NCBI GenBank assembly: GCA_030849835.1
Contig: JASAOC010002140.1
Span: 248,001-312,000, forward strand
Length of the DNA: 64,000 nucleotides
Reading direction: 5' to 3'
DNA from: Herpetomonas samuelpessoai
Lineage: Eukaryota > Euglenozoa > Kinetoplastea > Trypanosomatida > Trypanosomatidae
In this document: piece after piece, positions 29,844 to 39,329 of the stretch
How positions within the stretch are numbered: the stretch's first letter is position 1
Layout of the letters: the number at the start of each line of letters is the position of its first letter
Translations under genes and position numbers: made by a program
The notes under the pieces: model-generated
Database searches by the model: none
Seen by the model: the letters and a program-made list of their open reading frames with translations, nothing else
What the model was told of the DNA's origin: nothing

Positions 29844-31641
29844 TTTTCCCAAATGGTCCCCTCCCCCCTCACTGCAATGTGCGAATGTCTAGTAGCACCA
29901 TATTTCTCCATTTCTGCTTACCTATCCTTCGATGGTCTTCACTTTTTGTCGTCACGTCACCCGACACCCTGCACGGAAACGTACGCGATCTTTCCTTCAC
30001 AAACACAGAAGGAACCGCGCACCAGGATCGTAGAAAGAAAAAGCTGAAACAATATATCATCACGTACAACCGGTTTGCACGGATATCCCCCCCCCTCCCA
30101 TCACTTCCCCTCTAATCTTCCAGGACCGAGCAGTTTCTGCATCGCAGCTCGCCCCACCTTACATCCAGACTGCGTCACGAGGTTCGGTGACTTCTGGACT
30201 GACCAGTACGCGTGTTTTTTTTTTTACCTCTAAAATCATAGGACGTTCTGTGCCAGGTAGAGCTCCAAAACAAAAAAAAACACATACACACAAAAAGAAG
30301 CTTCAACCCGAATCCGAAGGGTTTTTTGGAAAAAAAAAAAAGCAGCGAAAACACAAACGCATCTGTCCCTCAACAGCAAACCTACTGTCGTCAAGAGCGG
30401 CATTCCCGTCCCCCTCTCAAAGATCTGAGCTTCAAGGGTGAAACACATTTTTCCTTGCCTCGGCAGCTCACCTCCTTGTGTTTTTCTTTTCTTTCCTTTC
30501 TCACTCTTCTTTGCTTGCCCTGTTATTCATTTTGTACTTGTGTTCCCCTCTTCCTCACGCATCTGTGTTTCGCTTCTCACTTTTGTTTGCTTTCCTTGTT
30601 CCTATTTCTTTTCTCTCTCTTCTGTGTGTGCTGCACCGCCGTTTCTTCAACTCAAACTTGTTCTGTCTGTCGACGTTGCATTGAATTGTAAGGCTTTGCG
30701 TGCCCTGCCCGTCTTTCACGTGAAGTGGTAATAGGAAACCACTCTTTCCTACCTGTTCCCTTGCGACAAAATCAAAAACGTTGGGTTTTCGTCGTAGTGT
30801 TCCTGTCCTATCTGCTTAACGGACAAACGTGGGGCTCGTTGCGCTCTGTAACGAAGACAGTCTTTGCCTTTGTGCGTCAGTTGCCAGCAAACCACGACGG
30901 GCCTCTCCTTGCTTCTTTCTTTTTTTGTGTGTGCTCGTTAGATTCACGCATCGAGCGAAACGGGAAAGAAAGAGAGTCACCAACTGACGAACAACATTCT
31001 TATCGTTTCGCTTTGCGGTATACTTTGTGTCTCCTTTTTTTTTCTTCTTTTTTTAAATTTTTACTGTATCATCTGTGCGGTAAACAAAACCTCCTCCCTG
31101 TTGTTCCCTTTGTTCCATACACACGGACGCGTTCTTTGGTACAGGAATCACTTCGTCCCGTCTTCTTTTCTCCGTAGCAACATTCACTCTGCGATAAACA
31201 AAACATATTCTTTTGCGGTTCGTAAGGAAAGACAAGGGCGCTTTTGCCTTTGCTTGAAATCCGGTTTTAATTGAAGGGGACGTGCCGCTTCACTTTGGTC
31301 AATAACATTTTGGTAGTTTTTTCTTTTCGATATCTTTTCCCCTACCCTGCCTTTTAATTCGTGCCTTATCCTCGTATCTTAAAGTCCCGCGAGCGATTCT
31401 CTTCTCCCTTTCGTACCTCCTCCTCCTCCGTTTTCCCTTGTGTCACGGAAAACGAAAACGTAGGTGGAGAGGAAGAGATAGACAGAAAGCTCTGTTGTGG
31501 ACGACTCTCGATTGACGTTTCCGCTCACAGTCATCATTATCATATCTGTGCTGAACGTTGATTTAACGTTGGCTTCTTTCACTCTTGCCACTCCACGAAC
31601 CCCTCCCCCCCCCTTCTCCCTTGTGGCCTTTGCTTGGCAAA

Positions 31642-33432
31642 ATGTCCGACCCTGTCGACAAGACGGAAGCGCCTAATGACAGCACCAGCCCCCAGACAAG
31701 GACCCGCGCAACTCCAACGGGGAAGCGTAACGATCCGTACCAATTAAATCTCACTGCCGCTGGCCCCGATCACAATCAGGTCTCTCGGCAATCCTCTATT
31801 GAAACTACGGGTCAGCCGGTGCGGCCGACGATCGCACCGTTGAACCGGGTGTCTTCCTTGGCAGGGGCTAATGCAGCCGGGGGCGTATCCCCGCAGTCAG
31901 CCGCCGTGACACCACTGACGACAAGATACATTCCCACGAACACGGCGTCGTCCCCGCAGTTTACCCGCCTTCGCAGCTTTCCTGACGGCACGGAGAACTA
32001 CCGAGAGGATTCTTCCATTCTTGGTAGTGGCCACGTGATGACCAGGAGCGCACCGCAGATCGCGCCTGACGCGGCTCGTTCGGACCACAGCCTCTCGGTC
32101 GCACCATCGCCTAATACCCCAGCAAACCTCCGCATGGCCTCAACCATCTCACGTACGTACAGTGGCCGCAGCGAGAACGCGGTCCCCCATGTGGTGGTTC
32201 GCACCCGCAGCATTCGAGCGAGCCACAGCGTGGACGCCAATGCCAGCACACACTCGATTCCCAACGCTCTCCCTGGGTTTGGTAACGCGCCTTCGCACGT
32301 TGCTGCCACGCCATGCAGCCGCAGCAACAGTTTCTCCCAGTACAGCTCTCAGTCTCAGCGTGATGTGAACCCTGGCGGTGCGGTTTCAACCACTTCTGTA
32401 GGCGGTCAGCTACACGGCACCCTTCAGCAACAGTACTCCGAGCACCCGTCTCAGCACTCCCGCTCACCGAGCTGGCATTTCACCCAAGGCCAACCGTACA
32501 CGCAGGGCATAAGCTCGCCAGGGAACCCCATGCAGCCGTCGCGTGAGAACATTCCCTCGTCGTTCCACCATCGCCGAATGTCTCAGGGGTACGATCGCCA
32601 GACGTCGTTTGGGTATGAAGACGCGCCCGCCGCAGCGTACGGCGCTTCCTTCGCACAGGGAAGTCCGTACCCCCGGCACCAGCCGTGCTCTCGACAGGCT
32701 TCCTTCCCTCAGGGCGTTCGCACCTCTGCCTTCTCCTGCGGGGAGGCGCCCATTGACGTGGAGGGACCGAAACATCAGTGGAGGAACCCCGACTCGGCCG
32801 CGGGCGGTCAAGTGGCGCCAGCTCCCCAGGTTGGTATGGTCTCCCTAAGCAACCTTCCCCGCAGCGTTCACCAGTCCTCGGACTCCGCAAACCCGAATGC
32901 CGCGCACCGCCCTCAGCCCCTTGTTCAGCCCCTAGCGCTGCAGGCAATGGAGGACGAAGGCCAAGTTCGCTGGGTACGCGTGGAAACCCCGCGCGGGGAG
33001 CAGACGCCCACGTACCCGAATGTTCCCGTGGGCGTTCAGCGGCCCGCGGAAGGAGGCCAACGCGCCTCTGGGACAGAAGCCACGCCGACTGGGCGCACCC
33101 TCGCCGAGCCATCGAAGCAGGCAGCTGCCCCACGCTGCCCCAACAGCGCACCCACGAAAACCCTTGCCAAGAAGGAGTCCCCGGATGCCACCAAGAGCAC
33201 CATTCACCAGGATAAGTACGCCAACCACTACAAGACCAAGGCGTGCAGAAACTACGCCTCCCCGGAGGGCTGTCCCTTTGGCGACCGGTGCCGCTTCGCC
33301 CATGGGGCGAAGGACGTGCACACCTACGTCGCCAATGAACGAGCGGGCATTAAAACAGTTGCCGCTCTGGAGAGCTTACTGCAGGCAAAGGAAAAGTCGT
33401 CTAGTGGTCCAACCACGCCCAACCTACAGTAG
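31642..33432 (+). CDS. CCCH zinc-finger protein (second of a related pair)
   Basis: The 596-residue product has one CCCH finger close to its C-terminus: C535-x8-C544-x5-C550-x3-H554 in ACRNYASPEGCPFGDRCRFAH, preceded by NHYKTK and followed by GAKDVHTYVANERAGIKTV and a short helix. Finger and tail match the gene at 25439 almost residue for residue in pattern, while the long N-terminal parts share only composition (Ser, Gln, Pro, Arg, Gly and His rich, disordered). The probable role is sequence-specific mRNA binding in the cytoplasm. ATG 31642 is the first in frame; the reading frame is open for 19 codons upstream only through a non-ATG start. A C-rich tract at about 31600-31620 lies upstream. 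The 3' flank of about 2.6 kb is again long. Confidence 0.88.
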   Translation: MSDPVDKTEAPNDSTSPQTRTRATPTGKRNDPYQLNLTAAGPDHNQVSRQSSIETTGQPVRPTIAPLNRVSSLAGANAAGGVSPQSAAVTPLTTRYIPTNTASSPQFTRLRSFPDGTENYREDSSILGSGHVMTRSAPQIAPDAARSDHSLSVAPSPNTPANLRMASTISRTYSGRSENAVPHVVVRTRSIRASHSVDANASTHSIPNALPGFGNAPSHVAATPCSRSNSFSQYSSQSQRDVNPGGAVSTTSVGGQLHGTLQQQYSEHPSQHSRSPSWHFTQGQPYTQGISSPGNPMQPSRENIPSSFHHRRMSQGYDRQTSFGYEDAPAAAYGASFAQGSPYPRHQPCSRQASFPQGVRTSAFSCGEAPIDVEGPKHQWRNPDSAAGGQVAPAPQVGMVSLSNLPRSVHQSSDSANPNAAHRPQPLVQPLALQAMEDEGQVRWVRVETPRGEQTPTYPNVPVGVQRPAEGGQRASGTEATPTGRTLAEPSKQAAAPRCPNSAPTKTLAKKESPDATKSTIHQDKYANHYKTKACRNYASPEGCPFGDRCRFAHGAKDVHTYVANERAGIKTVAALESLLQAKEKSSSGPTTPNLQ

Positions 33433-36076
33433 ACGCCTTCCCAACCCCTCCCGCTCTCTCCGCCTCCGCCTCCCCGTCCTCTTCGCTGCGCTGCGCGTTG
33501 ACCCAAATACAGTGTTCCCCAGAAGTTTCGCTGTTAGCTGTGTATCGTTGCGAGTAATGCCGTAGATTTCGACGCAACGAACAGAGTCTTTAACGCTTAC
33601 GACTTGCTGGTTGTAGCTGTCGGGTGCTCGACGCGAGTGCGGTTAATTGTTTGTTTTTCCCCCTTCTGGTTTCACTCATTGAGTTCTATTCTTGTATTTG
33701 CTTCTTGGTTTCACCCGGTTATTGGTTCACGATCTGTTTCGATTGATTGCAAGAGAACATCGGACAGCTCTCTTTCCTTTTTCTCCAAAACTCATTTTCT
33801 TTTCTGCAGGTTTTATTTTTTGTTCCGTTTCTTTCTCTACTCTCTCTTACCGTCGGTGCCTTTCTCTTCTGTTTCATTCTCCGACTCTGCGCATGTTTTG
33901 TTTCGTAACCCGGCTCTCTTTTTCTTGAACCTTGGCTTGAGATCTTCCCCGTTACAACGTGTTTACGCTCAAAAGAGATTTGTTTTATGATTTATGTGGT
34001 TATTCTTTTTTAACAGGGTTGGGGCATGATCACGCGTGTGAAGAACACATAACCCGGCAATGCATGCGGACAAGAATGCAATGATCGCCATCCGTTTTTT
34101 TTTTTCTCTCGCATTGCACTCCCCTGTCAACGCACGTTATGTGTTGCCATTCTTACCACCAGGACCGTTGGCGCTCGTTTCCGTGCTTAGTCGCCTATTA
34201 TGGCTTAATGCGTCGTCGCTTCCGCTTCCACACTTCTGTAACAGACAGATGCAGTAATATAATGAAGTGGTCGATTATGCGTGTGGCACAAGAATGCTGC
34301 ACGTGCTGCAGAGCCCCGCTCACAACGTGTTGTTGTTCCACGCTTCAGATTGTTGTTCTTTTCTCCTCTTATATTGTTCCATCTTCTCTTTTACCTGTTA
34401 ATTGCCCCGGTAGCCCTGTAATTTCTTTTTCATTTTTGTCGCACTTCGTGCGTGATCTCACTTTTCACTTTTTGTTTTCTGTCGGTATCCATCGCAGCAG
34501 TCGTCATCTGCATTCTCCGCCACATTGTTCCCTTTTTTTTTTTTGGCCTCTCTCACTTTATCCGTTATTCGTAAAGAGGTATTACTTCATGATAGGTGAG
34601 GTTACGAAGATGCGGTCGCGCAGTTTTTTTTCCCCCTTTCTAGTTCTCTTGTTCAGCTCTCTCCGCCCATCTTTCCACCTTTTTTTTTTTTCCACACACC
34701 TTACGTGTTGTTGGATTTGACAGTTATATCTTTCTCTCTCTGTCTCCCTTCCTCACCCTTCTGCCTCCTCTGCTTTTATGCCGAGACGGCCTTCCTGGCC
34801 TGTCCGCTCACTAAGCTGATTTTACTTTTGTCTCTTCATGTTTCTCTGTACCCTCTCTCCTTGTTCATCTTCTCCGCAGCTCCTCATACATGGCTTCTGT
34901 TTCCGTGCTTATGTTTGTGTGTCTCAGTGGTCTTTTTTAAAAGTATTATTATTTCGTATTCTTTTCGAGTCTTTTTTTCTCTTTCGGGCTCTCCATGTTC
35001 GCGGGGTTTCGTTTTATACCAACTCGTTTCTCTTCACCTTTTTTTTTCGAACTTTTTCTTTTTTTAAAAAAAATATTTCTTCTTTTGCCGCAGCTCTGTC
35101 GCCCATCAGCCCTCCGTCATCTCCCTTCTTCTCCCCCCGCTCCTTGATGAGGTGCTGCACGCACGTTGTTGCTCTTTTCGTTAAATGGTTATTATTTATA
35201 TTATCTCTTCCCCCTCTTTATCCCATCTGCTGACGGACAGTTGGCCTGACGTTTCTACGCTCTCGAGTGCTCTCGGTGTAGTCGTTCTTTGACGTCCCGG
35301 CGCTTTTGGTCAGCTGTTCGTTGTTGCTGTTTGCGACATGGCGCTAGCGCATGACGCGCGAGAAATGCTCAGGGTGCGTCAACCCTCAGCCTCCTTCCTC
35401 TCCCCTCCATCTATCCCTCCCCCGCCCGTCCCTCATCACGTACACACCACTATAAAGCACCACCAAGCAGGGCAACGATCAGTCTTTGAAATCGCTTCGT
35501 TTTCTTTCCTTCCTCTATTGACATCGTGTTTCTCACGGTATTACATAGTGCCTGAGGCAGATGTCTATTCCGGTGCTTACTTGAACCGAAACCGAACCCC
35601 AGGAAAAGAAAGGTTGCCCAATGAGGCTTGTGTTGCCGTCCCATGCGGACGTGACGGCATGCTGTATATATTTTTTAAAAGGGTGGCTAGTGTTACACTA
35701 CCATTCCTCATGGATGCAAGACTCCAAAGGTAAACGTATGGGAAGATGTCAAACCCCAACGGGTATCTCGACGTGATCTCATACCATCATGTTTACCTTG
35801 GATTCCGCTATGAACAGGAGATAGTGTTTTTCACTGGAGGAGGAGCGCACGGCGACGTCCATGACACGTGCTGATTGCTGCTGGTCCGTCGACCCCACGG
35901 TTTCTTCTTCAGCGCACCAGGAGCGCAGCACACACTGAAGAAATGAAGTACATATTCTCTGTTGCTCTCCACCATATCGTCGAATCATAAAACGACTGCA
36001 TTTGCTCCTTCGTTTTCCACATCTAAAGGAAGCTTTCGTTCCAAGGACCCTTTTGTTGCGGTTATTGACATCTACC
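33433..36076. other. Spacer of about 2.6 kb
   Basis: No gene is supported. Pyrimidine-rich sequence dominates from 33600 to 35300 with several T runs (near 34085, 34540, 34680, 35040). A 131-codon frame at 35338-35733 lacks coding character and was rejected. Probably the long 3' UTR of the second CCCH gene plus the 5' flank of the next. Confidence 0.65.
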
Positions 36077-38482
36077 ATGCTCGAGGCACAACGAGAGAAG
36101 GTGGACCACCTTCATCAGAGCGTTTTCGGCTACCGCCCCCTCCCTTTCGAGGGGAGCCAGCATCAGAGGAACCGATCGGGTACTTCGGTTATGCCGCGTG
36201 TGCGTGAAGCCAAGTACAGTCCGGCTAGGGAGAAGACGGTCGTTGGTGGTGGTGGTCGCTGCCCTGTGAGGGAGCACGACACCTCTCGGTCTGGCCTTGG
36301 TGAGAGGAAGGGGAAAGGACTTCAACGACACCAGCTATATGCGCACGTAGTATCCCCGTACCTCCCGTCACGCCCGTGTGGCCCAGCGAGTCTCCGTCGT
36401 GATCCCCGCGCGTCGGCTCAGGGAAAGGTTCTCTCTCGCCTGGGCGGATGGCAGCGCCATCGACTCTCCCCGCGGAAGCATTCACCTAGAACGCACACAT
36501 CCAAGGAAGCCAACGGGCACCAGACGCGCCAACCCATGTGCCCGTCTCGCCTGCAGCCGCCTATCAAGGAGACCTCGCGTGCGGCGTCGTTGGTCCAAGA
36601 CACGGAAGGCGCTGTTTCCACAGGGTTGTCCGCGGAGAGCAGGCCCACATCCCACAACCGTTTCTACTGCCCGATCCCGCCCCCTTCCTCCTCTTCAGTC
36701 CTGGTCGTCGTGCCGTCTCCCCCTAACCGCGACGCAGACACCTCCGTGAAACAAAGCCGTGACGAGCCCTCTTTAGTTATCGAGGAAAACGAAGCGTTTG
36801 AAGAGAGCCGGGACCCTGTAGTGCCAGCGAGGCACGAGGCAGCGTCACGTGTGGTGGAACGACTTTATTCCGAAAACTGCAGCGGGCCAACCGCCATGGG
36901 GCGCCGTGTTCTCCGCTGGGCCACGGGTGCCGGCGTCGACCTTACACCCCCTCGGTCGGAGCATTTCCGCCAATGTCAGGCCTACGCAGGCAACCCGAAA
37001 GCGAATGCAGCTGCTTGGCGACGGCTCTGTCAGCAAGGCCGCATCTACTTCCTCAAGCACGGCATTGCCACCACTGTCGGTGGCCAGACAGCACGGTCCG
37101 CCGATATCTCTATCCTCAGTGGACTTCCCTTTGCGGAGAATCCAAATGGAGGGCCACCGCAGCAGCAGGAGGAAGCAGGCACAGCAGAAAGAGAGCACCG
37201 AAATCGGCACCGCACCGCCTTCGCTGACCGCCGCCCAGGAGAGGGTCTGAGGGCGTACCGCACGCGGATTGAGCACGCGCGCTGGTGTCGATGGCAATTG
37301 CTGCACTTTTACGAGCAGGGCAGCGTCTACCTCAGCTCCGTGTGGAAGCAAAAGGCGAAAAACAACCTGGCGTTTCTCTTCACCGGTCGCTTCGTGGTGC
37401 CGACGGAGTCTCGAATCGAGGCCAACATCCACCGCGTGGTGCAGGAACAGCGGAAAGCAATTTTCCTACGCGATGTGCTTTTCAAGGAAGTCGGGCTTGA
37501 TGTCCATGAGGACCACAACAAGGACTCAGAACCCAGAGGCCAGGACGAGCCAAGCATCGAAGGGAGCTCGTCGCAGACGGGACCTCGCGGCTGCTCGACA
37601 GAGGTGTCCGCAGAGGACGTCACCCCGGCACGTGCGCAGAGGGCCTCAGACACGCTTATGGCGCAGGAGCCGTACGTCTACGTTGCCTTTAACCCAGAGA
37701 CAGGGCTACTTGATTTAAGCGTGTACGTTCACGGTACCGAGGACGGGGAAGGGGCGACCTTTCTCGCCAAGTCCACCGCGGCTTGCCTCGACAACTTTCG
37801 CTGGCTGGTACTAGATGGTCTGTGGCGAGACCAAACTATTTTTTTTATTCCTCAGCAGCGCGCCATGACCTGGTGCACTGGTGGGAATGGCGTCTCATCG
37901 GAGAGTGCAAACGCCCCAAGCAAAGGTGCGTCCCAGTCGAACGTCACGCCGTGCTCGTCGCACACGGTGGACGACATCCAGCTGATGGTGGTGGACGGCG
38001 TGTGCTTGGAGAAACTGCAGACTGCCGACCACCAGGCAGCCACCAGTGACGCGAGGGATCTCTACATGTGCAAGCGCTGTGGGCAAGTGCGGCGTCGAGG
38101 CAGCGCGTCCGCTCACGGGAGCAGGGGTGTCTCGGCAAATGATGCAGCTGGTTTCCTCTTCTGTCGTCTGTGCGGCCGTCGCAGTGCACACACCATGGTG
38201 AGCCCCGCGTACGCCTCTCTCAAGGAGCGACTAGGGTCGTGGGCAGCCGAGCGCCGAACCGACACCGCGCTTTCTCGAGCTGAAGTGGAGGCCTGGCTCA
38301 ACGCAGAGACGGGTGCCTCCGCAGGCGCCGGGCGCGGTGCTCAGACGGTTGGTGCTGCTCTTCTTACAAATGGTCGGCGTCAACGCCCAAGCTGGGTAGG
38401 CTGCACGCACGTCGATGCCAGTAAACTTCTAGCTGTCGCACCCTCACTGGCTGCTCCTCCGCTTACAACTGGAAAACATTGA
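36077..38482 (+). CDS. Unrecognised protein with zinc ribbon and duplicated helical module
   Basis: I do not recognise this 801-residue protein. The first ATG is at 36077 (MLEAQREKVDHL); the frame is open 25 codons further up without an ATG. The first 280 residues are basic and disordered. Two related helical modules follow: AWRRLCQQGRIYFLKHGI at about 311-328, and WCRWQLLHFYEQGSVYLSS at about 402-420, the latter continuing into NNLAFLFTGRFVVP. A strand-rich part spans about 530-660 (YVYVAFNPETGLLDLSVYV, FRWLVLDGLWRDQTIFFIP). Near the end C665-x2-C668 and C696-x2-C699 make a four-cysteine zinc ribbon (MCKRCG, FCRLCG), followed by a helix. A nucleic-acid or protein-binding role is conceivable but not shown. 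Confidence 0.82.
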   Translation: MLEAQREKVDHLHQSVFGYRPLPFEGSQHQRNRSGTSVMPRVREAKYSPAREKTVVGGGGRCPVREHDTSRSGLGERKGKGLQRHQLYAHVVSPYLPSRPCGPASLRRDPRASAQGKVLSRLGGWQRHRLSPRKHSPRTHTSKEANGHQTRQPMCPSRLQPPIKETSRAASLVQDTEGAVSTGLSAESRPTSHNRFYCPIPPPSSSSVLVVVPSPPNRDADTSVKQSRDEPSLVIEENEAFEESRDPVVPARHEAASRVVERLYSENCSGPTAMGRRVLRWATGAGVDLTPPRSEHFRQCQAYAGNPKANAAAWRRLCQQGRIYFLKHGIATTVGGQTARSADISILSGLPFAENPNGGPPQQQEEAGTAEREHRNRHRTAFADRRPGEGLRAYRTRIEHARWCRWQLLHFYEQGSVYLSSVWKQKAKNNLAFLFTGRFVVPTESRIEANIHRVVQEQRKAIFLRDVLFKEVGLDVHEDHNKDSEPRGQDEPSIEGSSSQTGPRGCSTEVSAEDVTPARAQRASDTLMAQEPYVYVAFNPETGLLDLSVYVHGTEDGEGATFLAKSTAACLDNFRWLVLDGLWRDQTIFFIPQQRAMTWCTGGNGVSSESANAPSKGASQSNVTPCSSHTVDDIQLMVVDGVCLEKLQTADHQAATSDARDLYMCKRCGQVRRRGSASAHGSRGVSANDAAGFLFCRLCGRRSAHTMVSPAYASLKERLGSWAAERRTDTALSRAEVEAWLNAETGASAGAGRGAQTVGAALLTNGRRQRPSWVGCTHVDASKLLAVAPSLAAPPLTTGKH

Positions 38483-39144
38483 TACACCACGCGTTGAGGA
38501 CGTTCTCTGTCCTTCAGCAAGGACTCGGAAGCTCAGCTTCACGGCAGCCCTAGACGTGGAGGTTTTCCCCTCTTTCTACTCCTTCACGAGATGCTCTAGT
38601 TAGAACGTCTTTTCTTTTTTGGTTCCTGTAGACTGCTTTGCATTTAACTGATCTGATCACTCTCCCGTCTTTTTTTTTTTTGCCTTTTGTACAGTTCCAC
38701 TCTTGTAGATCTTGTTTATGGATTTCCTCTGGCAGCCTCTCACTGTGTTGTCTTCTCTCTTCATCACCCTCGGCGCATTAGAGAATGTTCTCTTCCATAT
38801 TCAGGTCGAAGGCAAACCTCCCCACTCCGAGGAACTCACTTCTTCACCGGGTGGCTCACCTACGCATACGGAAATCCATTCTCTTGGACCCCTCACGTGT
38901 CTCTCCCACAACCATTAGCGCAGACAGGTACGAAGTCCCTGACTCGACTGTTGCTGTTGTTGTTCTTGTGGGACGGTTGCCGTCGTGACGCAGTCAATAC
39001 ACACTCACCAACCTCCTCTTTCTCCTCTTCTCACGCATCCTGCCTCCTTCCCCAAGGACATGTCTATCCTTAGTCCCCACGTTACCGTTCCGTTTCCGCT
39101 AGCGTAACTTTCACTTCTCATTCGCACCACCAACTCGTGCCATT

Positions 39145-39164
39145 TTTGTTTGTTTGTTTGTTTG
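39145..39164 (+). repeat. (TTTG)n repeat
   Basis: About five TTTG units in the 5' flank of the first CoA-transferase gene. Confidence 0.85.
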
Positions 39165-39283
39165 ATTCACCAACGCGACCTTGTCAGACGTTCTTCAGTT
39201 CTCAAAAGTTTCACTTGTCGCCACCGTACTTTCTTTACACCTCTATACCTCCGTGCTTCTGTTAGTTACCCCCCCCCCAACAT

Positions 39284-39312
39284 CCTCCACCATCGCATCG
39301 TCCTCTTCGCAG
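39284..39312 (+). promoter_or_regulatory. Candidate trans-splice acceptor of first CoA-transferase
   Basis: A C/T-rich stretch ends in CAG at 39310-39312, giving a 17-base 5' UTR before ATG 39330. Confidence 0.55.
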
Positions 39313-39329
39313 CACTGAATTCGAAAAAG

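Larger units (their letters stand above)
26675..31641. other. Long gene-free stretch between the two CCCH genes
   Basis: About 5 kb without a supported gene. It is mostly T/C-rich with many short reading frames of biased Phe/Ser/Leu content. It includes two CA repeats (27384-27410, 29474-29497), an AU-rich element (28651-28661), a purine-richer island at about 29500-29830 ending in two hairpins, and A tracts near 30270-30350. I expect a long 3' UTR plus a long 5' flank; a non-coding RNA or an unlinked small gene cannot be excluded. Confidence 0.6.
38483..39329. other. Spacer before the CoA-transferase pair
   Basis: No gene is supported. Right after the stop two small stems can form (GTCCTT 38509-38514 with AAGGAC 38519-38524; GAAGC 38528-38532 with GCTTC 38536-38540). 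A T run (38671-38682), a TTTG repeat (39145-39164) and a C run (39269-39278) follow. Confidence 0.65.

Noticed and set aside
26675-31641. Retroposon remnant (SIDER-like) in the long spacer
   Set aside because: I could not recognise a signature or find a second copy in the window; a genome-wide repeat search would be needed to support it.
35338-35733. 131-codon frame starting with ATG
   Set aside because: Composition follows the local spacer (Phe/Ser/Pro-rich from pyrimidine tracts), there is no recognisable domain, and third-position GC is not raised as in the true genes.
36002-36076. Presequence-like MLLRFPHLKEAF extension before the gene at 36077
   Set aside because: It would require a TTG start; no ATG is present, so a mitochondrial presequence is not supported.
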